DNA from: Sediminibacterium goheungense
GTDB lineage: Bacteria > Bacteroidota > Bacteroidia > Chitinophagales > Chitinophagaceae
Assembly (NCBI RefSeq): GCF_004361915.1
Contig: NZ_SNWP01000010.1
Span: forward strand, 248,001-312,000
Direction: 5' to 3'
DNA length: 64,000 nucleotides
A model generated the notes under the pieces. The model made no database searches and was not told the origin of the DNA. It saw only the letters and a list, made by a program, of their open reading frames with translations. Positions 1 to 8,889 of the stretch are shown here, one piece after another; positions within the stretch are counted from its first letter, which is position 1; each line of letters opens with the position of its first letter. Made by a program: the position numbers and the translations under genes.

Positions 1-1
1 A

Positions 2-226
2 GCTGTTCACGACAGAAAATTATTACTGCAAAAAAGAGAACTCAAAAAAATACAAGCTAAACTGAAAGAGAAGGGTTACACCATTGTACCCCTGCGGGTT
101 TTTCTGAATGAAAAGAACCTGGTAAAGGTTGAGATCGGTCTCGGAAAAGGAAAAAAACTGCACGATAAGCGCGAAACCATCAAAGACAGAGATGTGCAGA
201 AGGAGATTAAAAGATACCTTAAGTAA
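2..226 (+). CDS. smpB: SsrA-binding protein SmpB (C-terminal part, cut by window start)
   Basis: The open frame from the window edge to the TAA at 224-226 encodes about 74 residues that match the SmpB C-terminal half. It contains DRKLLLQKRELKKI, then the GLGKGKKLHDKRETIKDRD segment and the short basic tail ending KRYLK. SmpB binds the tRNA-like domain of tmRNA and delivers it to stalled ribosomes; the basic tail occupies the mRNA channel. The N-terminal OB-fold half lies outside the window. Its partner RNA, ssrA, is in the same window at 53310-53679. The gene converges on icd, with a long inverted repeat between them. Confidence 0.93.
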   Translation, partial: AVHDRKLLLQKRELKKIQAKLKEKGYTIVPLRVFLNEKNLVKVEIGLGKGKKLHDKRETIKDRDVQKEIKRYLK

Positions 227-228
227 GG

Positions 229-316
229 TTTGATTTTTTGATCTTTGATTTCTGGATCTTCGATTTCTTGATTTGGCATTTGCTTACATCAAGAAATCAA
301 AGATCAAAAAATCAAA
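229..316. repeat. Inverted repeat of ~7.5-nt units between convergent genes (element H1)
   Basis: Two 24-nt arms at 229-252 and 293-316 are perfect reverse complements. The trinucleotide GAT recurs at 232, 240, 247, 255, 262 and 270, a spacing of 7-8 nt, so the left arm and loop are a degenerate tandem repeat. It lies between the smpB stop and the icd stop, where it could act as a bidirectional terminator. Its architecture matches the other heptad-type elements in this window. Confidence 0.8.
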
Positions 317-322
317 AATTAT

Positions 323-1555
323 CTACTGTCCCAGTTTTACTTTCAGGTTCTGATCCAGTGCTTCCAGGAACTCCTCAGTGTACAGATAATGTTCCCCATG
401 ATTCACTTTATTACCATGAATACATACCGCAAGGTCTTTGGTCATCTTACCGCTTTCCACAGTTTCAATACAAACCTGCTCTAAAGCCTGGCAGAAATTG
501 ATCAGTTCCTGGTTACCATCCAGTTTACCACGGAACTCCAAACCTCTTGTCCATGCAAAAATAGATGCGATCGGGTTGGTAGAAGTGGGCTTACCTTTCT
601 GGTGCTCACGGTAGTGACGGGTTACGGTACCATGTGCAGCTTCCGCTTCCATTACTTTACCATCAGGTGTAACCAGCGTAGAAGTCATCAAACCCAATGA
701 GCCAAAGCCCTGTGCTACCGTATCGCTTTGTACATCACCATCATAGTTCTTACAGGCCCATACAAAATTACCGTTCCATTTCAGGGCACTGGCAACCATG
801 TCATCAATCAAACGGTGCTCATAAGTGATACCTGCTTCAGTGAAAGCAGTTTTGAATTCCTGCTGATAGATTTCTTCAAAAATATCTTTGAAACGACCAT
901 CGTATTTTTTCAGGATGGTGTTTTTAGTAGACAGGTATAAGGGCCATTTTTTGCTCAATGCCTGATTAAAGCAGGCACGTGCAAAACCTTTGATACTTTC
1001 ATCGGTATTGTACATCGCCAACGCAACACCATCTCCCTTAAAGTTAAATACTTCAAATTCCTGCACCGTACCATCTTCACCTTCAAATTTGACAGTGAGT
1101 TTACCTTTCCCCTTGGTAACAAAATCTGTTGCACGGTACTGGTCACCAAAAGCGTGGCGGCCAATACAGATAGGTGCTGTCCAGTTAGGTACCAGACGGG
1201 GCACATTTTTACAAACAATCGGCTCACGAAAAACAGTACCATCAAGAATGTTACGGATGGTTCCGTTAGGGCTCTTCCACATTTGCTTGAGGTTGAACTC
1301 TTTTACACGCTCTTCATCAGGTGTAATAGTGGCACATTTGATACCTACACCATATTGTTTAATGGCATTTGCCGCATCAATGGTAACCTGGTCATTGGTT
1401 TCATCACGATACTCCATGCCCAGGTCATAATATTTAATATCTACTTCCAGGTATGGAAGGATCAGTTTTTCCTTGATAAATTTCCAGATGATCCTTGTCA
1501 TCTCATCACCATCCAGTTCTACCACCGGATTTGCTACTTTGATTTTTTGCGCCAT
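323..1555 (-). CDS. icd: NADP-dependent isocitrate dehydrogenase
   Basis: The 410-aa protein is a eukaryotic-like (type II, homodimeric) isocitrate dehydrogenase, which oxidatively decarboxylates isocitrate to 2-oxoglutarate in the TCA cycle. Visible landmarks are the substrate-binding loop SPNGTIRNI (residues 95-103), a metal-binding region with D251/D252 and YDGDVQSD (271-278), and the [15 protein letters not shown] segment near 308-322, which is characteristic of NADP-specific enzymes. The length is normal for the family. A TACTTTTG element lies about 30 bp upstream on the minus strand. The gene appears monocistronic. Confidence 0.96.
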   Translation of the reverse strand: MAQKIKVANPVVELDGDEMTRIIWKFIKEKLILPYLEVDIKYYDLGMEYRDETNDQVTIDAANAIKQYGVGIKCATITPDEERVKEFNLKQMWKSPNGTIRNILDGTVFREPIVCKNVPRLVPNWTAPICIGRHAFGDQYRATDFVTKGKGKLTVKFEGEDGTVQEFEVFNFKGDGVALAMYNTDESIKGFARACFNQALSKKWPLYLSTKNTILKKYDGRFKDIFEEIYQQEFKTAFTEAGITYEHRLIDDMVASALKWNGNFVWACKNYDGDVQSDTVAQGFGSLGLMTSTLVTPDGKVMEAEAAHGTVTRHYREHQKGKPTSTNPIASIFAWTRGLEFRGKLDGNQELINFCQALEQVCIETVESGKMTKDLAVCIHGNKVNHGEHYLYTEEFLEALDQNLKVKLGQ

Positions 1556-1583
1556 TGCGGTTGTTTTAAATGATAAACGGCGA

Positions 1584-1591
1584 CAAAAGTA
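1584..1591 (-). promoter_or_regulatory. Candidate Bacteroidota -7 element for icd
   Basis: Read on the minus strand, the octamer TACTTTTG fits the Bacteroidota -7 consensus TAnnTTTG and ends 28 bp before the icd start codon. No convincing -33 TTTG is present at the usual spacing, so this is tentative. Confidence 0.35.
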
Positions 1592-1645
1592 ATGATTTCA
1601 TAGCTTATGCGGCCTCAACTCAGGTTTGATTATCCAGAGTTTTTA

Positions 1646-3529
1646 CTAAACGTTTACGATCAATACGGGTATTTGGAGAGCATGACGAACATCTTCAATG
1701 GTTTCGCCAAAAAGATAGTCTTTCCAGCCACTATGCCTGTGCGCCCCCATCACCACCATATCAGCATCCGCCTCTTTTACCATCCGGATAATTTCTGTTA
1801 CACGATTTTTGTATCCAAGGATGGCAGTTGCCTGATAACCCTGTTTCTGTAACTGGACACAATAATGATCCAGTCGCTGCTGGTCGAGTCTGGTTTCCTC
1901 ATCATCGCTGGCTGCCCCCAGGTATTTGGCCGATACACTTTCCACTACATGAATCAATACCAGTGACACATTTTTATTCCCCTGTGCCAGTGCATGGGCG
2001 ATCAGCTTTTCATCGGCCTTGGTAAAATCCAATGCCACTGCAATTTTTCTGATATGACTCACGGAAAGATCCTGTAGCTGGGCCCATTCACCATGCATGG
2101 CGGCCTGCTGTTTTTGTTTGCGCTTTTTAAAGAAAGGCAGAAAAGTCATCACCAGAAATAACCATAAGAATACCAGGATCAAAACAGTCACGATTATTTT
2201 CGATAACCACTCCCCTTCTGCTACATATACCTGAATGGCTTCTTCTGCCACTAATTTTACATTCAGGAATACCAGTATGATGGCAATCAACCATGCCGCT
2301 ATTTTCACCCAGGGTTTGATGGCAAAACTACCCATGGTTTCTTTGTCGCTTACAAAATGAATCAGTGGAATTACTGCAAAACCCAATTGCAGGCTCAATA
2401 TCACCTGACTAAATACCAGCAGATCGTCTACTTTACTATCGCCATAAATACTGATGACAATCACTGCCGGCACAATGGCAATGAGGCGGGTTAATAAACG
2501 ACGCAACCATGGGTTCAAACGCAGCCGCAGATAACCTTCCATTACAATTTGTCCGGCCAGCGTACCTGTAATGGTTGAGCTTTGTCCGGCGGCAATCAAT
2601 GCCACTGCAAATAAAATGGGGGCCAGTTCTGTACCGAGTAAAGGTTGTAATAACTTATGTGCATCTTCAATTCTCGCTACTTCTGTATTGCCGGTTTTGA
2701 AAAAAACAGTTGCGGCCAGTACCAATATGGCAGCATTTACAAAGAATGCAGCATTGAGGGCCACCAGGCTATCGATAAAATTATATTTCAAAGCCCGTTT
2801 AATACTTCTCTGATCCGAACCTATTTTTCTGGTCTGCACCAGTGCAGAATGGAGGTATAAATTATGTGGCATAACAGTAGCACCAATGATACCTACCGCA
2901 ATGTATAAGGACTCATGACTAAATGCAGTAGGTATAAATCCGGTAGCTACTTCAGCCAAATTTGGTTTAGCGATGAGTATCTCTATCAGAAATGAAACGC
3001 CAATCGTTGCTACCAGTGCCAGGATAAAAGCTTCCATTTTACGGATACCATACCGTTGCAACAACAAAAAAAGAAAGGTATCGAGTACGGTAATAGCCGT
3101 TCCCCAAATCAGGGGCAAGCCTGTTAAGAGATGAATACCAATTGCCATCCCTACTACTTCAGCCAGGTCGGTAGCTGCAATGGCCAGTTCTGCCAGTATG
3201 TACAGACAAAAATTTACCAGTGGCGGGTAGGTCTCCCTGTTGGCCTGTGCAAGGTCTCTTCTTCTTACAATACCCAGACGGGCACTCAGGCTTTGCAGTA
3301 ACAATGCCATAAGGTTACTCATCAGCAAAACCCATATCAACTGATACCCGAATTTGGCCCCCCCCTGAAGATCAGTGGCCCAGTTACCGGGATCCATATA
3401 CCCAACACTTACAAGGTAAGCAGGTCCGAGATAGGCCAGTATCCTGCGCCAACCCTTTCTGGGCAGGGTTGTATCAACGCTTGCATTGACTTCACTTAAT
3501 GAAAGATGTTCTTCTCTTGGCTGCTTCAT
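1646..3529 (-). CDS. mntH: NRAMP-family Mn2+/divalent-metal transporter fused to a UspA domain
   Basis: The first ~480 of 627 residues form an NRAMP (MntH-type) proton-coupled Mn2+/Fe2+ importer with about eleven hydrophobic helices. The metal-binding signature DPGN is at residues 46-49 and MPHN is at 220-223. After a short basic linker (KKRKQKQQ), residues ~490-627 form a universal-stress-protein fold that begins HIRKIAVALDFT and ends VPVLIVNV. In the USP nucleotide loop (MGAHRHSGWKDYLFGET), an Arg replaces the second Gly of GxxGx9G, so ATP binding is uncertain. The start lies 1 nt after the mntR stop, which indicates one operon. The USP domain may sense nucleotide or stress state on the cytoplasmic face (inference). 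Confidence 0.92.
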   Translation of the reverse strand: MKQPREEHLSLSEVNASVDTTLPRKGWRRILAYLGPAYLVSVGYMDPGNWATDLQGGAKFGYQLIWVLLMSNLMALLLQSLSARLGIVRRRDLAQANRETYPPLVNFCLYILAELAIAATDLAEVVGMAIGIHLLTGLPLIWGTAITVLDTFLFLLLQRYGIRKMEAFILALVATIGVSFLIEILIAKPNLAEVATGFIPTAFSHESLYIAVGIIGATVMPHNLYLHSALVQTRKIGSDQRSIKRALKYNFIDSLVALNAAFFVNAAILVLAATVFFKTGNTEVARIEDAHKLLQPLLGTELAPILFAVALIAAGQSSTITGTLAGQIVMEGYLRLRLNPWLRRLLTRLIAIVPAVIVISIYGDSKVDDLLVFSQVILSLQLGFAVIPLIHFVSDKETMGSFAIKPWVKIAAWLIAIILVFLNVKLVAEEAIQVYVAEGEWLSKIIVTVLILVFLWLFLVMTFLPFFKKRKQKQQAAMHGEWAQLQDLSVSHIRKIAVALDFTKADEKLIAHALAQGNKNVSLVLIHVVESVSAKYLGAASDDEETRLDQQRLDHYCVQLQKQGYQATAILGYKNRVTEIIRMVKEADADMVVMGAHRHSGWKDYLFGETIEDVRHALQIPVLIVNV

Positions 3530-3530
3530 C

Positions 3531-4187
3531 TTAAACCTGTTTTACAAATAATACAGATGCGAGGTCGCGACTGATGGTGATAACCTGCTGGTTCCTGATT
3601 TTTAATTCAAGAGAACCATCAAATTCAAATATTTTTTTTATTTCCAAACGGGTGCCCATCTGCAGCCCTTTATGTTTCAATAATTCAAGCAGTTCAGTCG
3701 ACTGGCTACCTACAGCCGTAATTTCTACTGTTTTATCAGGAGCTACACAAGACAGTTGTTCCTGTGTTTGTGCAGTAAAACGCCCCTTACTATCCGGGAT
3801 GGGATCTCCATGTGGATCGAATTTTGGGAACCCCAGATAGGCATCCAGTTTATCGACCAACTTGGTACTGCTGATATGCTCCAGTTCTTCTGCCACTTCA
3901 TGTACTTCATCCCACCCAAACTGAAGCTTGTCTACCAGAAAATATTCCCATAAGCGATGTTTACGGATAATAGCCAGTGCCACTTTTTTCCCCTCACCAC
4001 TCAACTTTACACCCTGATAAGGTTCGTAGCTCACAATGCGTTTGGATTTCAGTTTTTTCAGCATGTCAGTAACCGATGCAGGTCTGGTCTGTAGCTCAGC
4101 CGATAAGGCATTCGTAGATACCATTTCCTGCTGCTGTTGCAGGTGATATACTGCTTTTATATAATTTTCTTCCGCTACTGTATACAT
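3531..4187 (-). CDS. mntR: DtxR/MntR-family metal-dependent repressor
   Basis: This 218-aa regulator has an N-terminal winged helix (residues ~1-65, with LQTRPASVTDMLKKLK as recognition region). The dimerisation/metal domain carries H77 and the E100/E103/H104 cluster in HEVAEELEHI, in the order seen in DtxR/MntR. A C-terminal FeoA/SH3-like domain spans ~146-218. An upstream in-frame extension exists, but the family begins MYTVAEENYIK, so the ATG at 4185-4187 is chosen. It is followed directly by mntH. A TTTAG-N6-CTAAA palindrome lies upstream, which suggests autoregulation by Mn2+ or Fe2+. Confidence 0.92.
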   Translation of the reverse strand: MYTVAEENYIKAVYHLQQQQEMVSTNALSAELQTRPASVTDMLKKLKSKRIVSYEPYQGVKLSGEGKKVALAIIRKHRLWEYFLVDKLQFGWDEVHEVAEELEHISSTKLVDKLDAYLGFPKFDPHGDPIPDSKGRFTAQTQEQLSCVAPDKTVEITAVGSQSTELLELLKHKGLQMGTRLEIKKIFEFDGSLELKIRNQQVITISRDLASVLFVKQV

Positions 4188-4205
4188 TGGTTGCCTAAAT
4201 TTATT

Positions 4206-4221
4206 TTTAGACAAACCTAAA
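4206..4221. promoter_or_regulatory. DtxR/MntR-like operator upstream of mntR
   Basis: The sequence reads TTTAGACAAACCTAAA on the plus strand, with perfect TTTAG/CTAAA half sites separated by 6 nt. It resembles the TTAGG-type half sites bound by DtxR-family repressors. It lies 19 bp upstream of the mntR start and between mntR and a divergent lipoprotein gene, so either promoter could be controlled. Confidence 0.55.
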
Positions 4222-4294
4222 AAATAAATAGATAATATCCAAGATATCTGTGGCACTTCGCCTGAAAACCCTATTTTTATTGCAAATTCTGCTC

Positions 4295-5254
4295 ATGAAG
4301 CCCTTTCGCTATGTATTTATCTTCATGCTGTTCCTGGCCTGTAAAAATGAAAAAATTGATTTTTCGGGAGATGTGCCCTTAAAAGCAGAAGAATTCATCA
4401 CTGCTTTCCCAAAAATTACCGGTTCATTCCTGATAGCGGATTCGAATATTGTAAAAAAAGCAGATTCAACCAGAATCGGATACAAAGCTTTAAAACAATT
4501 TGTTCCGGATAGTGCATTGGCTGCCTATTTCGGTAAAGACAAAAAAACAATTATTAAACCTGTGGGGATTATTGAAAAGGAAAAAGAGAACTATCTCCTT
4601 ATCAATTTTACACGTCAGAAGAAAACCACCTGTGTGGTATTTGTTACGGATAAGAAATTACAATACCTGGCATCCAAAGAATTACTGACCAATCAGTCTT
4701 CCGGTGGTTATTACCGCTTTGTTTCTATCAACAAGGAGCCTACATTCATGATCAACCGTGAAAAAACTTCAGACAATACACTCAGGTTCACCAGATCGGG
4801 CTGGGTGTATAACGATGCCGGTATTTTCATGCTGGTGGTTACGGATAGCAATGAAGATCCCGAGAAAACAGCGGTCATTAATCCTATAGACACTTTACCA
4901 CGTTTGAATAAGCTGAGTGGAGAATATGTAAAGAATGAAAAAAATTATCTATCTGTAAGAGATGGTAAAGATGCAAATCATTACTTATTCTTTATTCATT
5001 TTGAAAAAGACAATGCCACCTGTATAGGAGAGCTAAAAGGAGAATTCAAACTGAAATCAGGAGGCAATGCACAGTACTTACAAAATGGAGATCCTTGTAT
5101 TATTGATTTTAAGTTTGAAGGCAATTATGCCACTGTAAAAGAACAGGGAAGTTGTGGCAATCACCGGGGCATCAAATGTTTTTTTGATGATAGCTTCCGT
5201 AAAAAACGTGAACCGAAAACAAAGAAAAAAAGAACGAATACTCCGGTAAAATAA
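4295..5254 (+). CDS. Putative lipoprotein of unknown function
   Basis: The ATG at 4295 gives a 319-aa protein with a lipoprotein signal (MKPFRYVFIFMLFLACKNEK, lipobox LFLAC); the upstream in-frame ATG at 4250 would add a poor N-terminus. The mature part is mostly beta-type, contains several Cys residues in its C-terminal third (CIGE, DPCI, GSCGNHRGIKC) and ends in a very basic tail (KKREPKTKKKRTNTPVK). I recognise no domain. It is divergent from mntR and shares the intergenic region that holds the metal-repressor-like operator. Confidence 0.75.
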   Translation: MKPFRYVFIFMLFLACKNEKIDFSGDVPLKAEEFITAFPKITGSFLIADSNIVKKADSTRIGYKALKQFVPDSALAAYFGKDKKTIIKPVGIIEKEKENYLLINFTRQKKTTCVVFVTDKKLQYLASKELLTNQSSGGYYRFVSINKEPTFMINREKTSDNTLRFTRSGWVYNDAGIFMLVVTDSNEDPEKTAVINPIDTLPRLNKLSGEYVKNEKNYLSVRDGKDANHYLFFIHFEKDNATCIGELKGEFKLKSGGNAQYLQNGDPCIIDFKFEGNYATVKEQGSCGNHRGIKCFFDDSFRKKREPKTKKKRTNTPVK

Positions 5255-5441
5255 ACCATCAGATGATGATGTTCATCATTCGAAAACGTTTGCAAAAGCC
5301 TTTCAGCGTTGAATCCTAACGATTGTTTGTTCAATAATGCCTTTCTTCCCACTGATTACCCACATCATGGTTGTGTAAAAAGTACATTTTATTGAAATAC
5401 CCCTATATTGCAAGCGCTATTTGATCACCAAACAAGCATTT

Positions 5442-7094
5442 ATGAATTTTAGAAGCTATCATGTACCCTATCAAATTAATGAGCAGTATGCAAAGAAAGC
5501 TGCTTATTTCTCCATGGAATTTGCAATTCATCAACCCCTAAAAATATACAGTGGCGGATTAGGATTTCTGGCGGGTTCTCACTTACGCAGTGCGTATGAA
5601 TTAAGACAAAATATGATCGGCATCGGTATTCTCTGGAAATACGGATACTATGATCAGGCTCGTAATCAGGATCAGACCTTACAGGTAACTTTCATGGAAA
5701 AGATTTACAGTTTTCTGGAAGATACCGGCATTAAATTCCAGATACTGATTCATGAACATCCGGTTTGGGTAAAAGCTTTTTACCTGAATCCCGAAACCTT
5801 TAACAGTGCACCTCTCTTCCTCCTAAGTACAGATTTGCCTGAAAACGATTATGTATCGCAAACTATTACACATCGTTTATATGATGCCAATGTTGCGACC
5901 AAAGTGGCGCAATTTATTCTTCTGGGTGTAGGCGGTGCAAAGCTGATTGATGAACTGGGCTTTAATCCGGATGTGTATCACCTGAATGAAGCACATGGTA
6001 TTTCTTCTGCTTTTTATCTGTTGAATAAATTTAAAAGTGTTGAGAAAGTAAAAGAGCATCTTGTTTTCACTACACATACGCCTGAAGAAGCGGGTAATGA
6101 AAAGCATGATATTTATCTATGCCATAAAATGAGTTATTTCTGTGGTTTATCTATTGATGAAGTACGGAAAATCACTGGCATCAAGGATGATCAGTTTAAC
6201 CATTCACTGGCTGCCTTACGCTTTGCACGCAAAGCAAATGGTGTATCTGCTTTACATGGCCATGTAAGCCGTGAAATGTGGAAAAACCATGAAGGCATAT
6301 GTCCCATCACTTCCATCACCAATGCACAAAACTGGCGCTACTGGGCAGACAAACAGATGTATAAAGCCATGGAAGAAGGCAATGACTACTCTTTTGATGA
6401 CCGTAAAAAATACCTGAAGAAAAGGGCTTTTGAAATTGTAGCAGACCAGACTGGCAAAGTATTTAATCCAAATGTTTTAACCATTGTTTGGGCCAGAAGA
6501 TTTGCAGGTTATAAGCGTGCAGATATGCTGACCTATGATATGGAGCGTTTTGAAAAAATGCTCAACAATACCAAACATCCTGTTCAGATTATCTGGGCAG
6601 GCAAACCTTATCCGGTAGATTATCCTGCTATTTCGCAGTTTAATAACCTTGTTCACCTGAGCAAGAATTACAAAAATGTAGCAGTACTCATAGGCTATGA
6701 ACTAGGATTAAGTAAACGGCTAAAACAGGCATCAGATGTATGGCTGAACAATCCACGCGTTCCCCGTGAAGCATCGGGCACCAGTGGTATGACAGCTGCC
6801 ATGAACGGTGCTGTAAACTTTTCTACCGATGATGGATGGATTCCTGAATTCGTGAACCATGGCAATAACGGCTTTGTGGTTCCAAAAGCAGATTATGCTA
6901 ACATGACGGTTCATGATCAGGATGAATACGATCTGAATAAGGTCTATGAAATTCTCGAGCAGCAGATCATTCCGATGTACTACGACAATTTTGATACATG
7001 GAGACAGATTACCAAGAATGGTATGCGTGATGTACGCTTCCAGTTCGATAGCAACCGGATGGCGCATGAATATTATGAAATCATGTACAAATAA
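5442..7094 (+). CDS. GT35 alpha-glucan phosphorylase-like protein lacking the PLP lysine
   Basis: The 550-aa protein matches the short alpha-glucan phosphorylase group (TIGR02094-like). It has AAYFSMEFAIHQPLKIYSGG near the start, YHLNEAHG, VFTTHTPEEAGNEKHD, VWARRFAGYKRADM and the closing SGTSGM segment. In phosphorylases a lysine in SGTSGMK (or TGNMK) binds pyridoxal phosphate; here the residue is threonine (T451, codon ACA at 6792-6794). It is also much shorter than classical GlgP (~800 aa). It may be a PLP-free glucosyltransferase, a regulatory homologue or an inactive phosphorylase. The ATG at 5442 is preferred over the upstream TTG at 5421. No other glycogen genes are nearby. Confidence 0.85.
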   Translation: MNFRSYHVPYQINEQYAKKAAYFSMEFAIHQPLKIYSGGLGFLAGSHLRSAYELRQNMIGIGILWKYGYYDQARNQDQTLQVTFMEKIYSFLEDTGIKFQILIHEHPVWVKAFYLNPETFNSAPLFLLSTDLPENDYVSQTITHRLYDANVATKVAQFILLGVGGAKLIDELGFNPDVYHLNEAHGISSAFYLLNKFKSVEKVKEHLVFTTHTPEEAGNEKHDIYLCHKMSYFCGLSIDEVRKITGIKDDQFNHSLAALRFARKANGVSALHGHVSREMWKNHEGICPITSITNAQNWRYWADKQMYKAMEEGNDYSFDDRKKYLKKRAFEIVADQTGKVFNPNVLTIVWARRFAGYKRADMLTYDMERFEKMLNNTKHPVQIIWAGKPYPVDYPAISQFNNLVHLSKNYKNVAVLIGYELGLSKRLKQASDVWLNNPRVPREASGTSGMTAAMNGAVNFSTDDGWIPEFVNHGNNGFVVPKADYANMTVHDQDEYDLNKVYEILEQQIIPMYYDNFDTWRQITKNGMRDVRFQFDSNRMAHEYYEIMYK

Positions 7095-7106
7095 CGGAAC
7101 GTCCTG

Positions 7107-7177
7107 AATTCAAAATTAAAAGTCAAAATTCAAAAGATTAATACAGCTTTTGAATTTTGACTTTTTAATTTTGAATT
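7107..7177. repeat. Long AT-rich inverted repeat with CAAAA periodicity (element H2)
   Basis: A 30-nt arm at 7107-7136 is complementary to 7147-7177, with one bulged T, around a 10-nt loop. Each arm is built of CAAAATT/AAAAGT-type units recurring every 6-7 nt. It follows the phosphorylase-like gene and precedes another plus-strand gene. A strong hairpin terminator is plausible, but the arm length and internal periodicity are unusual. Confidence 0.8.
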
Positions 7178-7219
7178 TTATTAACACCCCTCACTACCCG
7201 TTGCGATTACATTCGCAGC

Positions 7220-8104
7220 ATGAAATACACATTATTGCTTATCGGATGTTTTAGCTTTTCAAAGCATTATGCCCAGACTGATAGTATCAGAGATCTCAAA
7301 CACCGTTATGATAGTCTCTACATAAAAGAAGTGCAGGATAAAAGAAAACCTGATAAAGTATTACATGCAGAACCGCTGTTTATTGATCTGATCAGGGACC
7401 TGGGTGCCAGAAAAGGGGAAAGAGAATGGAACATTGGTCTTGGCCTTACCGACAACCATAAATATGATCTTTATACAGCCTTAGTAGAATATGAATTTGC
7501 GCCGGTTAACCGCTTAGGATTTGAAGTTGAATTACCCTTCTCCTTACATTCGCCGCTCGGAGGAATACACAAAGATTCTATCCCTGACAACAGGTTAAAC
7601 GGACTGAAGTTGGCTACTCAATATTCATTCTTTGTGTCTGAGAAAATGAAGACATCCATGGCTATTGGTTATATACATGAATTCATGATGCCGGAATTCA
7701 GGAATATCAAAACCAGTAAACTTGTAAACGGACATATGTTTAACCCTTTCTTTATTGCAGCCAAAAGATGGGGCCATCATTTCCACACTTTACTTTATAC
7801 GGGTCCACAAATAGAAAAGGACATGGTACATAAGCATACATATACCAACTGGCAGGTAAACACCAACTTTCACTATATGATTCCCGGAACCAGAAATTTT
7901 GTGGGCGTTGAATTCAATAAAGATTTCCGAAAAACCGATTTTGATATGGTTATCAGGCCGCAGATGCGGGTAAGTGTTGCAGATAATTTACTAATAGGTA
8001 TTGTAGCAGGTGTGCCGGTAAAACGTGAAAACCAGCGTTTCAGTAGTTTTCTCCGACTGATATATGAACCTGGTCAGAAGCACCAAAGAGCTACTGGCTT
8101 ATAA
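7220..8104 (+). CDS. Conserved Bacteroidota outer-membrane protein, function unknown
   Basis: The 294-aa product has a signal peptide (MKYTLLLIGCFSFSKHYAQ) and then HAEPLFIDLIRDLGARKGEREWNIGLG, a motif I recall from a conserved Bacteroidota family with no assigned function. The remainder alternates short amphipathic strands with aromatic ends (YTALVEYEFAPV, FHTLLYTGPQI, FHYMIPGTRNFVGVEF), as in a small outer-membrane beta-barrel. It stands alone between two plus-strand genes. I can assign no substrate or partner. Confidence 0.75.
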   Translation: MKYTLLLIGCFSFSKHYAQTDSIRDLKHRYDSLYIKEVQDKRKPDKVLHAEPLFIDLIRDLGARKGEREWNIGLGLTDNHKYDLYTALVEYEFAPVNRLGFEVELPFSLHSPLGGIHKDSIPDNRLNGLKLATQYSFFVSEKMKTSMAIGYIHEFMMPEFRNIKTSKLVNGHMFNPFFIAAKRWGHHFHTLLYTGPQIEKDMVHKHTYTNWQVNTNFHYMIPGTRNFVGVEFNKDFRKTDFDMVIRPQMRVSVADNLLIGIVAGVPVKRENQRFSSFLRLIYEPGQKHQRATGL

Positions 8105-8145
8105 TGACACTAATATACCCTCAAAATGATCTAACTTTTCTGAAT

Positions 8146-8153
8146 TACATTTG
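8146..8153 (+). promoter_or_regulatory. Candidate -7 promoter element for ubiX
   Basis: TACATTTG matches TAnnTTTG and ends 20 bp before the ubiX ATG. This would give a leader of roughly 10-15 nt, as is common for Bacteroidota promoters. No clear -33 element is visible. Confidence 0.4.
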
Positions 8154-8173
8154 TTATTCAAATAAAAGTTACC

Positions 8174-8752
8174 ATGCGTAACAAAATAGCCATCGCCATT
8201 ACAGGAGCCAGCGGATCTGTGTATGCAAAGCTCCTGCTTGATAAACTTGTTTTACTCAGTGATCAGTATGAGGAAGTAGGTATTGTAATGAGTAAAAATG
8301 CCAAAGAGGTCTGGAGAACAGAATTGGGTAATGAAGATTACAGCAACTACCCTTTCCGTTATTTCGAGAAATACGATTTTAATGCTCCTTTTGCCTCCGG
8401 TTCAGCCAAATATAATACCATGATTGTTGCCCCCTGTAGCATGGGCACATTGGGGCGTATAGCTGCCGGTGTTAGCGATGACCTGGTTACGCGTGCCGCA
8501 GACGTAATACTGAAAGAAAGAAGAAAGCTGATTTTAATGGTGCGCGAAACACCCTATAACCTTATCCATATTAAGAATATGGAAACCGTAACACTCGCAG
8601 GCGGTATCATTTGCCCTGCCACACCCTCTTTCTATAGCCGGCCACAAACCATCGAAGAAGTCGCATCCACTGTAGTCGACAGAATAGTAGACATCGCAGG
8701 TCTGCAGCAACCTTCCTTCAGATGGGGAAGCGGGGGGGAATTGGAAAAGTGA
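8174..8752 (+). CDS. ubiX: UbiX-like flavin prenyltransferase
   Basis: This 192-aa flavoprotein belongs to the UbiX/Pad1 family, which attaches a dimethylallyl group to FMN to make the prenyl-FMN cofactor of UbiD-type decarboxylases. Family hallmarks are GASGSVYAKLLL (residues ~11-22), the segment APCSMGTLGRIAAGVSDDL, then RAADVILKERRKLILMVRETP. The length is typical. No UbiD partner is within the window. The stop codon overlaps the first bases of a GTGAGTA-type inverted repeat. Confidence 0.93.
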   Translation: MRNKIAIAITGASGSVYAKLLLDKLVLLSDQYEEVGIVMSKNAKEVWRTELGNEDYSNYPFRYFEKYDFNAPFASGSAKYNTMIVAPCSMGTLGRIAAGVSDDLVTRAADVILKERRKLILMVRETPYNLIHIKNMETVTLAGGIICPATPSFYSRPQTIEEVASTVVDRIVDIAGLQQPSFRWGSGGELEK

Positions 8753-8836
8753 GTAGTCAGTAGTGAGTGAATGAATTGTTGTAACTTTATAAATGTCTCT
8801 TTATTGACTACTCACTACTCACTACTCACTACTCAC
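8749..8836. repeat. GTGAGTA heptad inverted repeat (element H3)
   Basis: The left arm 8749-8768 reads as heptads GTGAGTA, GTCAGTA, GTGAGT. The right part 8806-8836 consists of complementary TACTCAC units; its last 20 nt pair with the left arm with one mismatch. The left arm begins inside the ubiX stop codon. It lies between convergent ubiX and clpC, next to a separate conventional terminator. Confidence 0.85.
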
Positions 8837-8864
8837 AAAAAAGGCCCTGCCTTTCAGCAGAGCC
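8837..8864 (-). terminator. Rho-independent terminator of clpC
   Basis: Read on the minus strand, GGCTCTGC and GCAGGGCC pair around TGAAAG and are followed by six Ts. It lies 26 nt beyond the clpC stop, abutting element H3. Confidence 0.85.
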
Positions 8865-8889
8865 TCTATAATTGAGTACTTACCCTTCT

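Noticed and set aside
955..1430. Long open frames opposite and out of frame within icd
   Set aside because: They overlap a complete, well-conserved enzyme gene and show no recognisable protein features.
8749..8836. CRISPR array suggested by repeated GTGAGTA units
   Set aside because: Units are 7 nt, contiguous and mirrored; there are no spacers and no cas genes.
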